Shown in pieces: positions 51,111 to 60,751 of a DNA stretch of 64,000 nucleotides; positions within the stretch are counted from its first letter, which is position 1, and each line of letters opens with the position of its first letter. This stretch comes from Scybalomonas sp905214925. GTDB taxonomy: Bacteria > Bacillota > Clostridia > Lachnospirales > Lachnospiraceae. A program made the translations under genes and the position numbers. The stretch is from assembly GCA_905214925.1 (NCBI GenBank), contig CAJMOB010000004.1, positions 94,208 to 158,207 of the forward strand, written 5' to 3'. Below the pieces are notes generated by a model. It ran no database searches and was not told where the DNA came from. It saw only the letters and a program-made list of their open reading frames with translations.

Positions 51111-52019
51111 CTAATCTAACTTCGTTTTCGTCTGAATGCAATTGAGTATTTCTTGAATATCCTTTTGCGGGGAACGTCCAAACATTCTCCGATAATCACG
51201 GATAAATTGAGATACACTCTCATATCCTACTTCCACTGCAGCATCTGTTACATTCGCTGATTGATCCAGCATAAGTCTCCTTGCCTCAGTAAGTCTTAGC
51301 TTTTTTTGGCATTGCAATGGACCCATACCTACAGCATTTTTGAATTTCTGATGAAAACTGGAAAGGCTCATGTTGCTTTGCCCTGCTAAGTCTTCTACTG
51401 AAAAATCCATCTTATAATTTTCCTTAATCCAACTGTTGATATAATAAATATCACCCGCCTGCTGAATGTTGATAATACTTTGCATAAACTGTTTACCATA
51501 TCGTCCAGTGATAAGATTGAAGATAATTTCTCTTTTTAAATGCTTTCCCATAAAAGATAATTCTGTTTCCGTCATAGTCAAAAGTCGCAAAATAGTATGA
51601 AAGAGCTTTTCATCCTCTTGTGAACAGATAGCAATAGATATATTCTCATCAAACAGTTTTTCAGGTAAGTCGCTATCAATATCAAGCATAACAGAGATAA
51701 CGTCATCTACAGAAAATTCAATGGACAATGCTAAAAATGGCGCTTTAGATGATGCAGATAAAGCCTGTCCTGCCTTTGGACTGTCAATAGCAGATATAAA
51801 ATACTGCCCTTTTGTATATTCTTTAATTCCTTCTGTGGAATGAAGCCTCATTGTGCCTTCTACCACCAAATAAATATAAGGATTTGCTGTATCAGGAAGC
51901 GAAATATCCTTTTTCTCATGTCGATAAGCTGTAATATACGGAACAGTAGTATCATTGTTTCCTTCCATTATTGTATGCTGTACAACAATAGCACAAATCC
52001 TATGTAATATGTTACTCAT
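51111..52019 (-). CDS. AraC-family regulator
   Basis: A 302-residue regulator with an N-terminal cupin-like AraC_N domain (PYIYLVVEGTMRLHS) and a C-terminal double helix-turn-helix (FSVEDLAGQSNMSLSSFHQ; VTDAAVEVGYESVSQFIRDY) ending GRSPQKDI. Start at 52019 (MSNILHR) follows AAAGGAAGGGG; an ATG at 52073 would add 18 Lys-rich residues. In many genomes this type sits beside alcohol dehydrogenase or aldo-keto reductase genes, so it may control the dehydrogenase at 49791. Confidence 0.88.
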   Translation of the reverse strand: MSNILHRICAIVVQHTIMEGNNDTTVPYITAYRHEKKDISLPDTANPYIYLVVEGTMRLHSTEGIKEYTKGQYFISAIDSPKAGQALSASSKAPFLALSIEFSVDDVISVMLDIDSDLPEKLFDENISIAICSQEDEKLFHTILRLLTMTETELSFMGKHLKREIIFNLITGRYGKQFMQSIINIQQAGDIYYINSWIKENYKMDFSVEDLAGQSNMSLSSFHQKFKNAVGMGPLQCQKKLRLTEARRLMLDQSANVTDAAVEVGYESVSQFIRDYRRMFGRSPQKDIQEILNCIQTKTKLD

Positions 52020-52275
52020 AGAACCCCTTCCTTTATTAAAATTTTTCTTCTGCGCCTTTTTGCTAACTACCAATTAGCAAATATTATTTTTATTATATCA
52101 CTTGATTTTGGACAAATAAATAGACTCATCCAAATAAAAAATAATACTCCGCTAGGTACTTTCCTATGATGATATCTCTTCCTATGAAGTCTATATCATA
52201 AAAACAAAAAATAAATATCACAAAACGGCTGTAATTATGGTAATAATCGGTATAATTTACCCCTTTTTTATCTTT

Positions 52276-52848
52276 TTATTTTTCTGGAACATACCAATAA
52301 GAATTAAATTGATATAAATAAGTTCTTGCTCCTTTTGGCATTTGTGTCATAGCGTTATATACATTATAATAATCTCCTGTCCCCATTCCAATTGCTAAAA
52401 ACCCTAACGTTCCTAAAAAAGAATAATCAGGATTTATAAGAAAAATAATATATGGAATGAAACCAAACACAACATTAGGCAAAAGTGACATAATAATAAA
52501 ACGAGATTTACTCATAGTCTCTGGTCCTACAACAAATAACATTCCATCTTTTAAATTGGTGTATAAATAGACTTCTTTCTTAAAACAAATGGCATGGAGT
52601 AGTTCATGAGGGAAAGGAACTACAAAAATAGCACAAAGACCTCCTAATATACTAAATGCTCCTATTCCTGCTCGAAACCAAAAACTAACCAACCCAATTA
52701 CCATAATAAAAACAGCAATTCGATTCATAAACTTTCCTAATTGCTTTGGATCATCAAACTCTTTGAATTTTACTGCTCCTTGAAAATGTTCTCTTCTTGG
52801 CAATGATGTTGGATCTCCATTATATTTTCCTTTGTAAATTAGCTTCAT
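52276..52848 (-). CDS. DUF3267 putative membrane zinc peptidase
   Basis: A 190-residue membrane protein with four or so hydrophobic segments and the zincin motif PHELLHAICF (His-Glu-x-x-His, about residues 81-85) at the edge of a membrane segment. This is the DUF3267 layout, a proposed membrane metallopeptidase group. The distal part (GFLAIGMGTGDYYNVYNAMT) contains the Asp that could be a third ligand. Substrate unknown. Monocistronic. Confidence 0.78.
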   Translation of the reverse strand: MKLIYKGKYNGDPTSLPRREHFQGAVKFKEFDDPKQLGKFMNRIAVFIMVIGLVSFWFRAGIGAFSILGGLCAIFVVPFPHELLHAICFKKEVYLYTNLKDGMLFVVGPETMSKSRFIIMSLLPNVVFGFIPYIIFLINPDYSFLGTLGFLAIGMGTGDYYNVYNAMTQMPKGARTYLYQFNSYWYVPEK

Positions 52849-53135
52849 TTCATTAATCCTCCTCTAAATTTTTTCATCTTTTTTAATACTTCTACTACTT
52901 TTAACTTATGTTTTTCTCCTTACTTCTCATTCATTTATTTCTACCACTATTCTAATTTTACCATATTTTTTTATCATTTTTATTTAAATAATCTATAATT
53001 TTTGCACTCATAAGATAATACCCTAATATTTTTAAAGTCTTATTAGAAAATAAATACAATAAACTTCAGACTAACACCCAATTTAGTAATTTTTAGATGA
53101 TTACTACTTTAAAATGCTACGATTCCTATCTAGTA
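52849..53135. other. AT-rich intergenic stretch
   Basis: No gene, repeat or clear hairpin seen. Confidence 0.3.
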
Positions 53136-53547
53136 TTAAATAAATAAATGAAATAACCAAGAACAAGCCCAAACTAAAATTAAGGCAGGTAACAAATTTA
53201 CTGCACTAATATGTTTGATTTGAGCAATACTCAATCCTAATACAAGAGTAAGTAAACCACCAACTGCAACAAAGTCATTTAACATGGCAGGTGTTATAAA
53301 TGGCAGAATAAATTGAGCAGAATAAAAACAAATACATAAAATCAAAAATTGAGGTAAAACAATCAAGTTCATCGCCCTACCAAGGGTTGTAGCAAAAATT
53401 GTTGCAGCAAAAATATCCATTACCGCTTTCGAAAGTAGAATGGTAAAATCACCAGAAATTCCTTCATTAATTGCCCCAAAAATATTCGTTCCACTGGCAC
53501 AAAAGGTAACAGCAACAATCAATTATAATTCCTTTTGGTATCATCAT
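53136..53547 (-). pseudogene. DUF554 membrane protein, deleted and frameshifted
   Basis: The open frame 53522-53136 encodes the C-terminal ~128 residues of a DUF554 (YdfK-like) membrane protein: FCASGTNIFGAINEGISGDF, LSKAVMDIFAATIFATTLG and FVAVGGLLTLVLGLSI. Full members have about 230 residues. The missing N-terminus is represented only by ATGATGATACCAAAAGGAAT at 53547, encoding MMIPKGIII, which is the family's usual beginning, but in another frame. Thus an internal deletion of roughly 300 bases with a frameshift has destroyed the gene. The remaining frame has only a TTG start without ribosome site. Confidence 0.75.
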
Positions 53548-53820
53548 AGAATCTCCTAAAACTAATTTATAGAAAAATCAATTACAATATTTCTCACTTC
53601 TTTATCAATTTTAATAACATATTTTAAATTCATAAATAGCAGAAATATTCATTACCAATCACTATTTTTACATATCACTAGGCTCCTTATCATTGATTTC
53701 TCTTTTATTGAAAAGATATGGGATTTTAACATAAGAACTATTTATAGTCAAGTTCAAATAAATCTGTCTTTTAACAAAAATATATATTCAGACAATATAT
53801 TATAAAATATGATTCTACTT
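53548..53820. other. AT-rich stretch before hsp20
   Basis: No gene seen. Contains only AT-rich sequence up to the palindrome at 53821. Confidence 0.35.
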
Positions 53821-53839
53821 AATAAACAGTCTGTTTATT
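53821..53839. promoter_or_regulatory. Perfect 19-base palindrome
   Basis: AATAAACAGTCTGTTTATT, nine-base arms around a single T, 18 bases before the CIRCE site. It has the size of a TetR-family operator. Regulator and target are unknown; it could modulate hsp20 or be left from the broken DUF554 locus. Confidence 0.6.
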
Positions 53840-53857
53840 TGTGAATTATTTATGAAA

Positions 53858-53884
53858 TTAGCACTCGCCTGTTGACACTGCTAA
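53858..53884 (+). promoter_or_regulatory. CIRCE element (HrcA operator)
   Basis: TTAGCACTC-N9-CACTGCTAA against the consensus TTAGCACTC-N9-GAGTGCTAA: a perfect left half and two mismatches on the right. It overlaps the -35 box, so HrcA should block the promoter. Confidence 0.82.
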
Positions 53885-53900
53885 TAATAAGTGTTATAGT
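53872..53900 (+). promoter_or_regulatory. Sigma-A promoter of hsp20
   Basis: TTGACA (53872-53877), 17-base spacer, TATAGT (53895-53900). A leader of about 135 bases follows, including a CCGAGG-type stretch and the ribosome site AAAGGAGAAATGACTT. Confidence 0.85.
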
Positions 53901-54041
53901 ACAGATAGAACAAAGGAAGAGGAATAAAAAAAGAAAGGATTCCAAACACCTAAGTTCAAAAGAGAACAACACCTCGGATTAATAATTCTCCGACAGTGCT
54001 TCTTATAAAAATTTTTTCATAGTTGAAAGGAGAAATGACTT

Positions 54042-54503
54042 ATGATGATGCCTAGTATTTTTGGAGAAAACTTATTTGATGACTTTATGGACTTCCCATT
54101 TAGTAAAGAATTTGAGAAAAACTTCTTTGGTAACAAAAATCCACTGTATGGTAAACATGCAAAGAACATGATGAAAACCGACGTTCGTGAAACAGAAAAT
54201 GGATATGAAGTGGACATCGATTTACCAGGATTTAAAAAAGACGAAATTACAGCAAAGCTTGATAATGGATACTTAACAATCTCTGCAAGCAAAGGTCTTG
54301 ATAAAGATGAAAAAGATAAAGATGGACATTATATCCGTAGAGAACGCTATGCAGGTAGCATGAGCCGTAGTTTCTATATTGGCGAAGGAATCACAGAAAA
54401 CGATGTGAAGGCCAAATATAAAGATGGCATTTTAAGACTTTCTATTCCAAAGAAAGAGCCTAAGAAAGTAGAAGACAAAAAATATATTTCCATTGAAGGA
54501 TAA
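54042..54503 (+). CDS. Hsp20/alpha-crystallin small heat-shock protein
   Basis: ATP-independent holdase of 153 residues. N-terminal arm MMMPSIFGENLFDDFMDFPF, then the alpha-crystallin domain (about residues 45-140) with DVRETENGYEVDIDLPGF, KLDNGYLTISASK and AKYKDGILRLSIPK, and the short C-terminal tail. It is preceded by a CIRCE-type promoter and followed by a strong terminator, so it is a single heat-inducible gene. Confidence 0.95.
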   Translation: MMMPSIFGENLFDDFMDFPFSKEFEKNFFGNKNPLYGKHAKNMMKTDVRETENGYEVDIDLPGFKKDEITAKLDNGYLTISASKGLDKDEKDKDGHYIRRERYAGSMSRSFYIGEGITENDVKAKYKDGILRLSIPKKEPKKVEDKKYISIEG

Positions 54504-54520
54504 ATTCCATATATAATTTC

Positions 54521-54563
54521 AAAAAGCGAGAGTTGAAACCAACTCTCGCTTTTTATTTTTTTG
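54521..54563 (+). terminator. hsp20 terminator
   Basis: AAAAGCGAGAGTT pairs with AACTCTCGCTTTT, then TTATTTTTTT; bidirectional with the convergent M20 gene. Confidence 0.92.
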
Positions 54564-54578
54564 TAAAAATTTTAATCC

Positions 54579-55751
54579 TTACTCTTTATGTGTTTCTAGC
54601 CAACGATATGCACAAGTTGCATGAACAGCACTCCCATAAGCTAAAATTTTTTCATCAAATACTACTTTTGGATTATGATGTTGTACTTGACAGTTTTCTA
54701 CTTTACCACCTGCTAGAAAATAAGACGCTGGCACTTTATCTGCAATCAGTGCGAAATCTTCTGATGGAGTCACTCGATATGACCTATCTTTAATCAATGT
54801 TGGATCCATCTCATCGATATAAGTTGCCAATTCCTCTGTTAAAACAGGATCGGAATATGTTGGTGGAAGATTTAATCTTGTTGTATATTCTACTTTCGCA
54901 TGGAACATTTCTCCACATTGTTTTGCAATTTCCTTCATTCTTTCCACTAATCGAACACTGATTTCCTTATTATAAGTTCTTAATGTTCCTTCTAAAACTG
55001 CCTCTTCTGGAATAATATTGGCCTTTGTTCCTGCTTCAAAATGTCCAATTGTAAGACTTACTGTTTCAGATGGAGGAACTTCTCTTGCGATTAATGCTTG
55101 GTAAGCAGAATAAATGTGAAATCCAACATTGATTGGATCAATTCCCATATGTGGCATTGCTCCATGACAGCCAATTCCTTTTATTGATACAATAAAGTCT
55201 TCACAAGATGATGTCATATAACCACTGCCATATCCGAAGGCTGGTGCTTTCCAATCTAACATAATATGCATTCCAAATGCCACATCAACACAATCTAAAA
55301 CACCTGCATTAATCATTGCCTTTGCTCCATCTCCTGTCTCTTCTCCTGGCTGAAACAACAGTCGGACGGTACCACAAAGCTCTGCTTCTTTTTCTTTTAA
55401 CAGCTTTGCTGCTCCAAGTAACATAGCTGTATGCATATCATGTCCACAAGTATGAGCAGCATCTGTCACAGTCTTATAGCTTAAATCATTCTCTTCTTTC
55501 ATTGGAAGTGCATCCATATCTGCCCGCAGTAATATCATTTTTCCTGCTTTTTTACCACCGATATCTGCAATAATTCCTGAAGGTGCAATTGATTTTCCAG
55601 TAATTCCCATCTCTTCTAACCGCTTTAATACATAGGAAGTTGTCATTGGCAAATCAAAGCCTAGTTCTGCATGCTGATGCAAATACTGTCGATCTTGTTT
55701 TATCTGTTCTTCTATTTCTTTTGCTCGTTCTAAAAACTGCTTCACACACAT
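54579..55751 (-). CDS. M20-family amidohydrolase
   Basis: Zinc/manganese-dependent hydrolase of N-acyl amino acids or similar, 390 residues. Signature regions: YLHQHAELGFDLPMTT, RADMDALPM, HTCGHDMHTAMLLGAAK, QPGEETGDGAKAMI (catalytic Glu pair) and SEDFALIADKVPASYF, with a final HHNPKVVFDE. The lid domain spans about residues 185-300. Relatives include hippurate and N-acetyl-diaminopimelate hydrolases; the substrate is open. Monocistronic. Confidence 0.92.
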   Translation of the reverse strand: MCVKQFLERAKEIEEQIKQDRQYLHQHAELGFDLPMTTSYVLKRLEEMGITGKSIAPSGIIADIGGKKAGKMILLRADMDALPMKEENDLSYKTVTDAAHTCGHDMHTAMLLGAAKLLKEKEAELCGTVRLLFQPGEETGDGAKAMINAGVLDCVDVAFGMHIMLDWKAPAFGYGSGYMTSSCEDFIVSIKGIGCHGAMPHMGIDPINVGFHIYSAYQALIAREVPPSETVSLTIGHFEAGTKANIIPEEAVLEGTLRTYNKEISVRLVERMKEIAKQCGEMFHAKVEYTTRLNLPPTYSDPVLTEELATYIDEMDPTLIKDRSYRVTPSEDFALIADKVPASYFLAGGKVENCQVQHHNPKVVFDEKILAYGSAVHATCAYRWLETHKE

Positions 55752-55843
55752 CCCCCATTTTCTATAGTAGAGTTTATTTTTTATTCAAATGATTGTTTTC
55801 TATTATGCCACTCTTACACGAGAAATACAAGAAATAATTTATT

Positions 55844-56887
55844 TTATAAATCATCTACTAAAGCGGTACTTTTTGCATATGCGGTACTTCTCGCTTCAAA
55901 GAAATCTGTTTTTACAAGATTTGCATCTGCATATTGGCTCACCCATTTCATATTTTCTGGTTCTTTTTCATACCCTTCGAATAATGTTCCAAATCCCAAG
56001 CTAGAAAAACGGAAATTTCCAAGATATTTAATATAGTCTTCTACATTTTTTTTCGTGAGTCCAGCAATTTTATCCCCTATTACATAATGTCCCCACATAA
56101 TTTCTTGTCGGACCCCTTCTAGGAACATTCCTCTTATCAATTCGATATTTTCTTGTGAAAAAAGCTGTGGCTCCTCTTTTTTTAGTTCCATAATAATACT
56201 GCGGAAAAGCCATAAATGCGTATTTTCATCGCGGTTAATATAGCGGATTTCTTGCACACTTCCTGGCATTTTCCCATTTCTACCGAGGTTATAGAAAAAC
56301 ATAAACCCGCTATAAAAATAAATTCCTTCTAATATATAATTTCCGATTAAAACTTTTAACAAGGTAAAGAGATCTTTTTGTTCTTGAAATTCATTATATA
56401 AATTTCCAATGAATGTATTTCTTCTCAATAAATGCTCATCATCTTTCCACTGATACAAAATAGAATTTCTTTCAATGGGACTACAAATGGAGTCTAGCAT
56501 ATAGCTATAACTCTGGCTATGCACTGCCTCTTGAAATGCTTGAATTGTTAAACATAAATTCACTTCATTGGCTGTAATATACTCTCCAACCGATGGTAAA
56601 TTAGCTGTTTGAATGGAATCCAAGAAAATAAGAAAGCTTAAAATTTTATTATAAGCATTTCTCTCTTCTTCCGAAAGTTTTGGATAATCAAGTACATCGG
56701 TAGCTAAACTAATCTCTTCTGGAATCCAAAAATTGTTCATCGCTTGACGATACCAGCTGCTCGCCCAACGATATTTCATATTATTAAAGTCATTGAGATT
56801 TGTTGTGTTTCCTCCAATGATACGACGTTTTGAAACATCGATCTCACCATCTGGATTGAATAACTTCTTTTTCTGTAACTTTGACAT
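55844..56887 (-). CDS. nrdB: Ribonucleotide reductase class I small subunit
   Basis: Radical-generating subunit of 347 residues. Metal ligands and radical residue are visible: Asp90 in IFLDSIQ, Glu120 and His123 in QAFQEAVHS, Tyr127 in SQSYSYM, Glu in NYILEGIYFYSG and His in DENTHLWLF. So it is a Tyr-radical type enzyme, which needs oxygen or a superoxide source for activation, notable in a presumed anaerobe. It lies 46 bases after the large-subunit gene and ends AKSTALVDDL. Confidence 0.93.
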   Translation of the reverse strand: MSKLQKKKLFNPDGEIDVSKRRIIGGNTTNLNDFNNMKYRWASSWYRQAMNNFWIPEEISLATDVLDYPKLSEEERNAYNKILSFLIFLDSIQTANLPSVGEYITANEVNLCLTIQAFQEAVHSQSYSYMLDSICSPIERNSILYQWKDDEHLLRRNTFIGNLYNEFQEQKDLFTLLKVLIGNYILEGIYFYSGFMFFYNLGRNGKMPGSVQEIRYINRDENTHLWLFRSIIMELKKEEPQLFSQENIELIRGMFLEGVRQEIMWGHYVIGDKIAGLTKKNVEDYIKYLGNFRFSSLGFGTLFEGYEKEPENMKWVSQYADANLVKTDFFEARSTAYAKSTALVDDL

Positions 56888-56933
56888 TTTTCTTCTCCTA
56901 TATTTTTCTATTTATAAGTAAGTTTCTCATACA

Positions 56934-59201
56934 TTAAGAGGAACAACTTTCACATTCTTCTACTTCTAACGATTTACTTCTCACATAATAAAGAGTCTTT
57001 ACTCCATTTCTCCATGCCTCTAAGAAAAGATTTAACACTTGCCGCATCGTATACTCGTTTGTAATATATAAATTCACGCTCTGTGCTTGATCAATATGTC
57101 TTTGACGTACACCTGCTGCCTTCATACTCCAAGTCTGATCTAGTTGATGAGCCTCTTTATAAAGCCAATACGTTTTACTATCCAAATCAGGAGCGACTCT
57201 TGGAAGAATACTGTGCTTCTTCTCCTCTAAATAATAGCGTTTCATAACAGGATCCACACCTGCAGTCGTTCCTGCCAATATACTTGTACTACTTGTTGGC
57301 GCAATGGCAATTAAATAGGCATTTCTCATTCCATAAGTAGCGACAGACTCTCTTAACTTGTTCCATTTCTCACTGCTATAATTTCTCTTCTCGAAATAGG
57401 CTCCTGTTTCCCATTCACTTCCTTTAAAAACAGAGTAAGCACCTTTTTCTTTTGCCAATTCATTGCTCGCTAAAACTGCATAATAATTAATTTTCTCAAA
57501 TATCTCATCTACAAACTGTAAATGCTCCTCAGATTCCCATGTAATTCCTCGTTTTGCCAGCATATGATGATAACCACTCACACCTAATCCAATACTGCGA
57601 TAACGTTTATTTGTAATCTTAGCATAAGGAATCGGATAAAAGTTTAAATCAATGACATTATCAAGAGCTCTTACCGCTGTTTCTACAACTTCTTTCACCT
57701 TTTCATCATTTTCCACTTCTAAATTTCCAAGGCAAAGACTTGCTAAGTTACAAACGACAAAATCCCCAGCTTTTACAGAAGTAGTGACAATAACTTCATC
57801 ATTGTCTTCGCCTACTTCAATTGTCTTTGTTTCCATTTGTTCCATATTTTGGGCAATCTCCGTGCATAGATTGGAAGAATAGATCATGCCTTTATGGCTA
57901 TTTGGATTCATACGATTCACAAGATCTCGATTGAAGATAAATGGGGTTCCCGTCTCAACTGCAGACTTTAAGATTAAACGAACAATATCCTTTAAAAGCA
58001 CTGTTTTCTTATGGATCCGTTCATCTTTCACACAGTCTAGATAACGTTTTTCCCATTCCTCGCCATAATAATCTTCCAAACAATATCCTTTTGTCGTCAT
58101 GACTTCATGAGGACACATTAAATGCCAATCTTGATCTAAATTTTCCTCTGCCATTTTCCAAAATAAATCTGGATAACAAACTGCTGGAAAAACATCATGC
58201 GCCTTCATTCTCTCATCTCCATTGTTTGTCTTTAGCTGTAGAAATTCTAAAAGATCTTTATGCCATACATCCAGATATACCGCAACTGCCCCTTGTCTCA
58301 TTCCCAACTGATCCACGGCAACGGCTGTATCATTGACAAGACGAATCCAACGGATGACACCTCCTGCTGCTCCTTTAAAACCTCGAATAGTGCTTCCTGC
58401 GGAACGAACCTTTCCAAAATAAAGTCCCATTCCACCACCAAACTTACTTACCATTGCAAAATTATCAATGCTTCGATAAATCCCTTCTAAGCTATCAGGA
58501 ACTACATCTATAAAGCAACTAGAAAGCTGATAAAAAGGTTTTCTTGCATTGGATAATGTAGGCGTAGCCATAGTCACTTCCATTTTACTAAGCATATCAT
58601 AGAAACGTCTTACCCATAACATTCGATTATCTTTTTCCTTTAATGCCATATGAAGGGCAATTCCTAAGTACATCTCCTGTGGTGTTTCTAATTTTTCTCC
58701 ATCGTGGCTTTTTATTACATAGCGTTCTAATAAAAGATCGAGCCCTGCATAAGTAAATAACTCATTTCTATCTTCTCTTAAAAAAGTTTCCGCTTCTAAT
58801 AATTCTTCTTTTGAGTAGGATTCTAAAATATAGTTTCCATATAAATTTTTGCTCGTCAAATAACAAAGTTTTTCATAAAAATTAGAAATAGTAAGAGCCT
58901 TCATCCTCTCTTCTAATTCTATTTTAAATTTACAATATAAAATTCTCCCTGCAATAAACTCCCATTTTGGAGCTTCTTTTGATGTTAGCTCAACCGCTGA
59001 CTGGATTAAAACTTCTAGTCGCTCTTTTTCTGTCATATCCTCTTTTAAAAATCCTTCCAGTCGCTCTTGTAAATTTTTTAAATTATAACATATTTCACTA
59101 AAATCACCTTTAATTTTCGTAAGACATTTTAATATGGCCTCATGAAAAAACACTTTATCAAAAAAACTCTTCTCTTTGTCTATCTTTTTATTCGATACCA
59201 T
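56934..59201 (-). CDS. nrdA: Ribonucleotide reductase class I large subunit
   Basis: Catalytic subunit of 755 residues that reduces ribonucleoside diphosphates. Active-site landmarks are YQLSSCFIDVVPDSLEGI (first redox Cys), FGGGMGLYFGKVRS, NLCTEI with the second Cys, SLCLGNL and the C-terminal shuttle Cys pair CESCSS. An N-terminal ATP-cone of the usual VxKRDG type is not seen; the first 90 residues are of another, helical type. A promoter-like TTGCTA-N17-TAAATT lies upstream (about 59290-59262), followed by two ACAATATAT motifs that could be NrdR-box halves, but these are weak. Confidence 0.92.
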   Translation of the reverse strand: MVSNKKIDKEKSFFDKVFFHEAILKCLTKIKGDFSEICYNLKNLQERLEGFLKEDMTEKERLEVLIQSAVELTSKEAPKWEFIAGRILYCKFKIELEERMKALTISNFYEKLCYLTSKNLYGNYILESYSKEELLEAETFLREDRNELFTYAGLDLLLERYVIKSHDGEKLETPQEMYLGIALHMALKEKDNRMLWVRRFYDMLSKMEVTMATPTLSNARKPFYQLSSCFIDVVPDSLEGIYRSIDNFAMVSKFGGGMGLYFGKVRSAGSTIRGFKGAAGGVIRWIRLVNDTAVAVDQLGMRQGAVAVYLDVWHKDLLEFLQLKTNNGDERMKAHDVFPAVCYPDLFWKMAEENLDQDWHLMCPHEVMTTKGYCLEDYYGEEWEKRYLDCVKDERIHKKTVLLKDIVRLILKSAVETGTPFIFNRDLVNRMNPNSHKGMIYSSNLCTEIAQNMEQMETKTIEVGEDNDEVIVTTSVKAGDFVVCNLASLCLGNLEVENDEKVKEVVETAVRALDNVIDLNFYPIPYAKITNKRYRSIGLGVSGYHHMLAKRGITWESEEHLQFVDEIFEKINYYAVLASNELAKEKGAYSVFKGSEWETGAYFEKRNYSSEKWNKLRESVATYGMRNAYLIAIAPTSSTSILAGTTAGVDPVMKRYYLEEKKHSILPRVAPDLDSKTYWLYKEAHQLDQTWSMKAAGVRQRHIDQAQSVNLYITNEYTMRQVLNLFLEAWRNGVKTLYYVRSKSLEVEECESCSS

Positions 59202-59329
59202 ATATTGTACCCTTTCTATTATTCTATCCTATATATTGTCATTGATATATAATTTATCATAAAACGAATAGAATAGCAATCGCTTTTTCTTAAAGAAAAT
59301 TTTTCTAAAGCAACACTGCTTTTTTCTCC

Positions 59330-60565
59330 TTATATACAATGAACACAATTCCGATATTCTCTTGGTGTTTTTCCGATATACTTTTTAAATATTTTAACAA
59401 AATAGTTCACATCTTCAACACCACAATAGTGTGCAATATTTTGTATCTGCATATTTGTAGAATTTAATAAATAGATGGCGTGTTGAACTCTTTTTTGAGA
59501 AACATAATCGGTCAATGTTTGTCCTGTCTCTCTTTTAAACAGATTTGATAAATAGCTTGCATTGATATTAAACTGTTTGGCTATCGCTTTTAATCCTAAA
59601 TCAGCGGTTAAATCAAAATCGATATAAGTGATCACTTTTTGCACTGGCAGACTATATTTTTTCAGAGAATGATTTTTTACTAATAAGCAATATTTGTGAA
59701 TCATTTCCTTTTGCATAGAAAGCCCAGCATCGATACTATGGACTCCTTCAATTTTCTTAGCATAATAAGAAGAAATTCGATCAAGATAAAGTGGATGGAC
59801 TGCTCCATACTCTGCTGCTTTACGCAAAATTGTATTGAGTATAATCATATAATTTTTTATATTTCGTATCGGATCTGCTACCCTCTGTTTCATTCCTCTC
59901 TTAAAAGAATCCATGTCAATATTTGCAATTTTATATATTTTCCCTTGAGAAACATTCTGAATCAACTCATTTTCTAAAGCATATATATCTTCTAATATAT
60001 TAATTGTTAGCAATGTTTCATCTATTTGATAATTGGATTCTACTTTTATTTTTGGCTCTTCATATCGGATCTTATACTCTCGATATTCCAACGAAAAATC
60101 ATCCATATTTCCCCAGATAGACTCTCCTAAAGTAGTAATAATAGAAAAGAGAATCCCTTCTTCTCGAAAAATTGATAAATTGGAATAGTATTTTCTTAAC
60201 TGCATTACTTGTTCTTGTTTCAGATTTTGTCGCTCTGCTACTTCTAACAAAAAAGATTCTGGGACTTCTTTTGTCACATATGGTCCCACAAAGAAACAAG
60301 TATCTTCTGTTTCTTCTGGTATTCTCATAAAAATATAATTGCAATGATACTCATCCACTATATGATACACAGTCCTTTTGTTCATTTCTTGGATATCGAT
60401 TTCAAATGATGTCATTTCCTTCTCTTTTCTCAGCAATAAATGCCGTAACCCCAAATCTAGCGCCTTTGTCTTTCCTATCTCACAAACTCCAACAATATGA
60501 GTCGGTAAAAGCATTTGTTGAAATAATCTTTTCGTAAAGTTTAAATCTGAATCGTAATACATCAT
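59330..60565 (-). CDS. AraC-family regulator with long sensor domain
   Basis: About 411 residues from the preferred start MMYYDSDLNFTKRLF at 60565, which has AGGGGGACAGGGAA ahead; an ATG at 60673 would extend into the promoter region. The N-terminal roughly 300 residues form an unassigned sensor domain; the C-terminal double helix-turn-helix is GLKAIAKQFNINASYLSNLF and IQNIAHYCGVEDVNYFVKIF, ending GKTPREYRN. It is divergent to the GPH porter, so it probably activates uptake of the porter's sugar. Confidence 0.9.
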   Translation of the reverse strand: MMYYDSDLNFTKRLFQQMLLPTHIVGVCEIGKTKALDLGLRHLLLRKEKEMTSFEIDIQEMNKRTVYHIVDEYHCNYIFMRIPEETEDTCFFVGPYVTKEVPESFLLEVAERQNLKQEQVMQLRKYYSNLSIFREEGILFSIITTLGESIWGNMDDFSLEYREYKIRYEEPKIKVESNYQIDETLLTINILEDIYALENELIQNVSQGKIYKIANIDMDSFKRGMKQRVADPIRNIKNYMIILNTILRKAAEYGAVHPLYLDRISSYYAKKIEGVHSIDAGLSMQKEMIHKYCLLVKNHSLKKYSLPVQKVITYIDFDLTADLGLKAIAKQFNINASYLSNLFKRETGQTLTDYVSQKRVQHAIYLLNSTNMQIQNIAHYCGVEDVNYFVKIFKKYIGKTPREYRNCVHCI

Positions 60566-60751
60566 TTCCCTGTCCCCCTTTTTTATTCCATCTATTATAT
60601 TATTTCTTATTTTCTGATAAAACTCAATATTACCCAAAAATTTTTCTATAATTAGTAAAGATGTTTCTAACACTTATTTCTTTTTTTCTCTATAATAAAT
60701 CTAACTTGATATCTTTTATTAAAATTTTTATGAGAAAGGGGTTACAATTAT

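Noticed and set aside
59202..59262. NrdR boxes upstream of nrdA
   Set aside because: Two ACAATATAT motifs are present but they match only half of the 16-base consensus and one overlaps the start codon; too weak to annotate.
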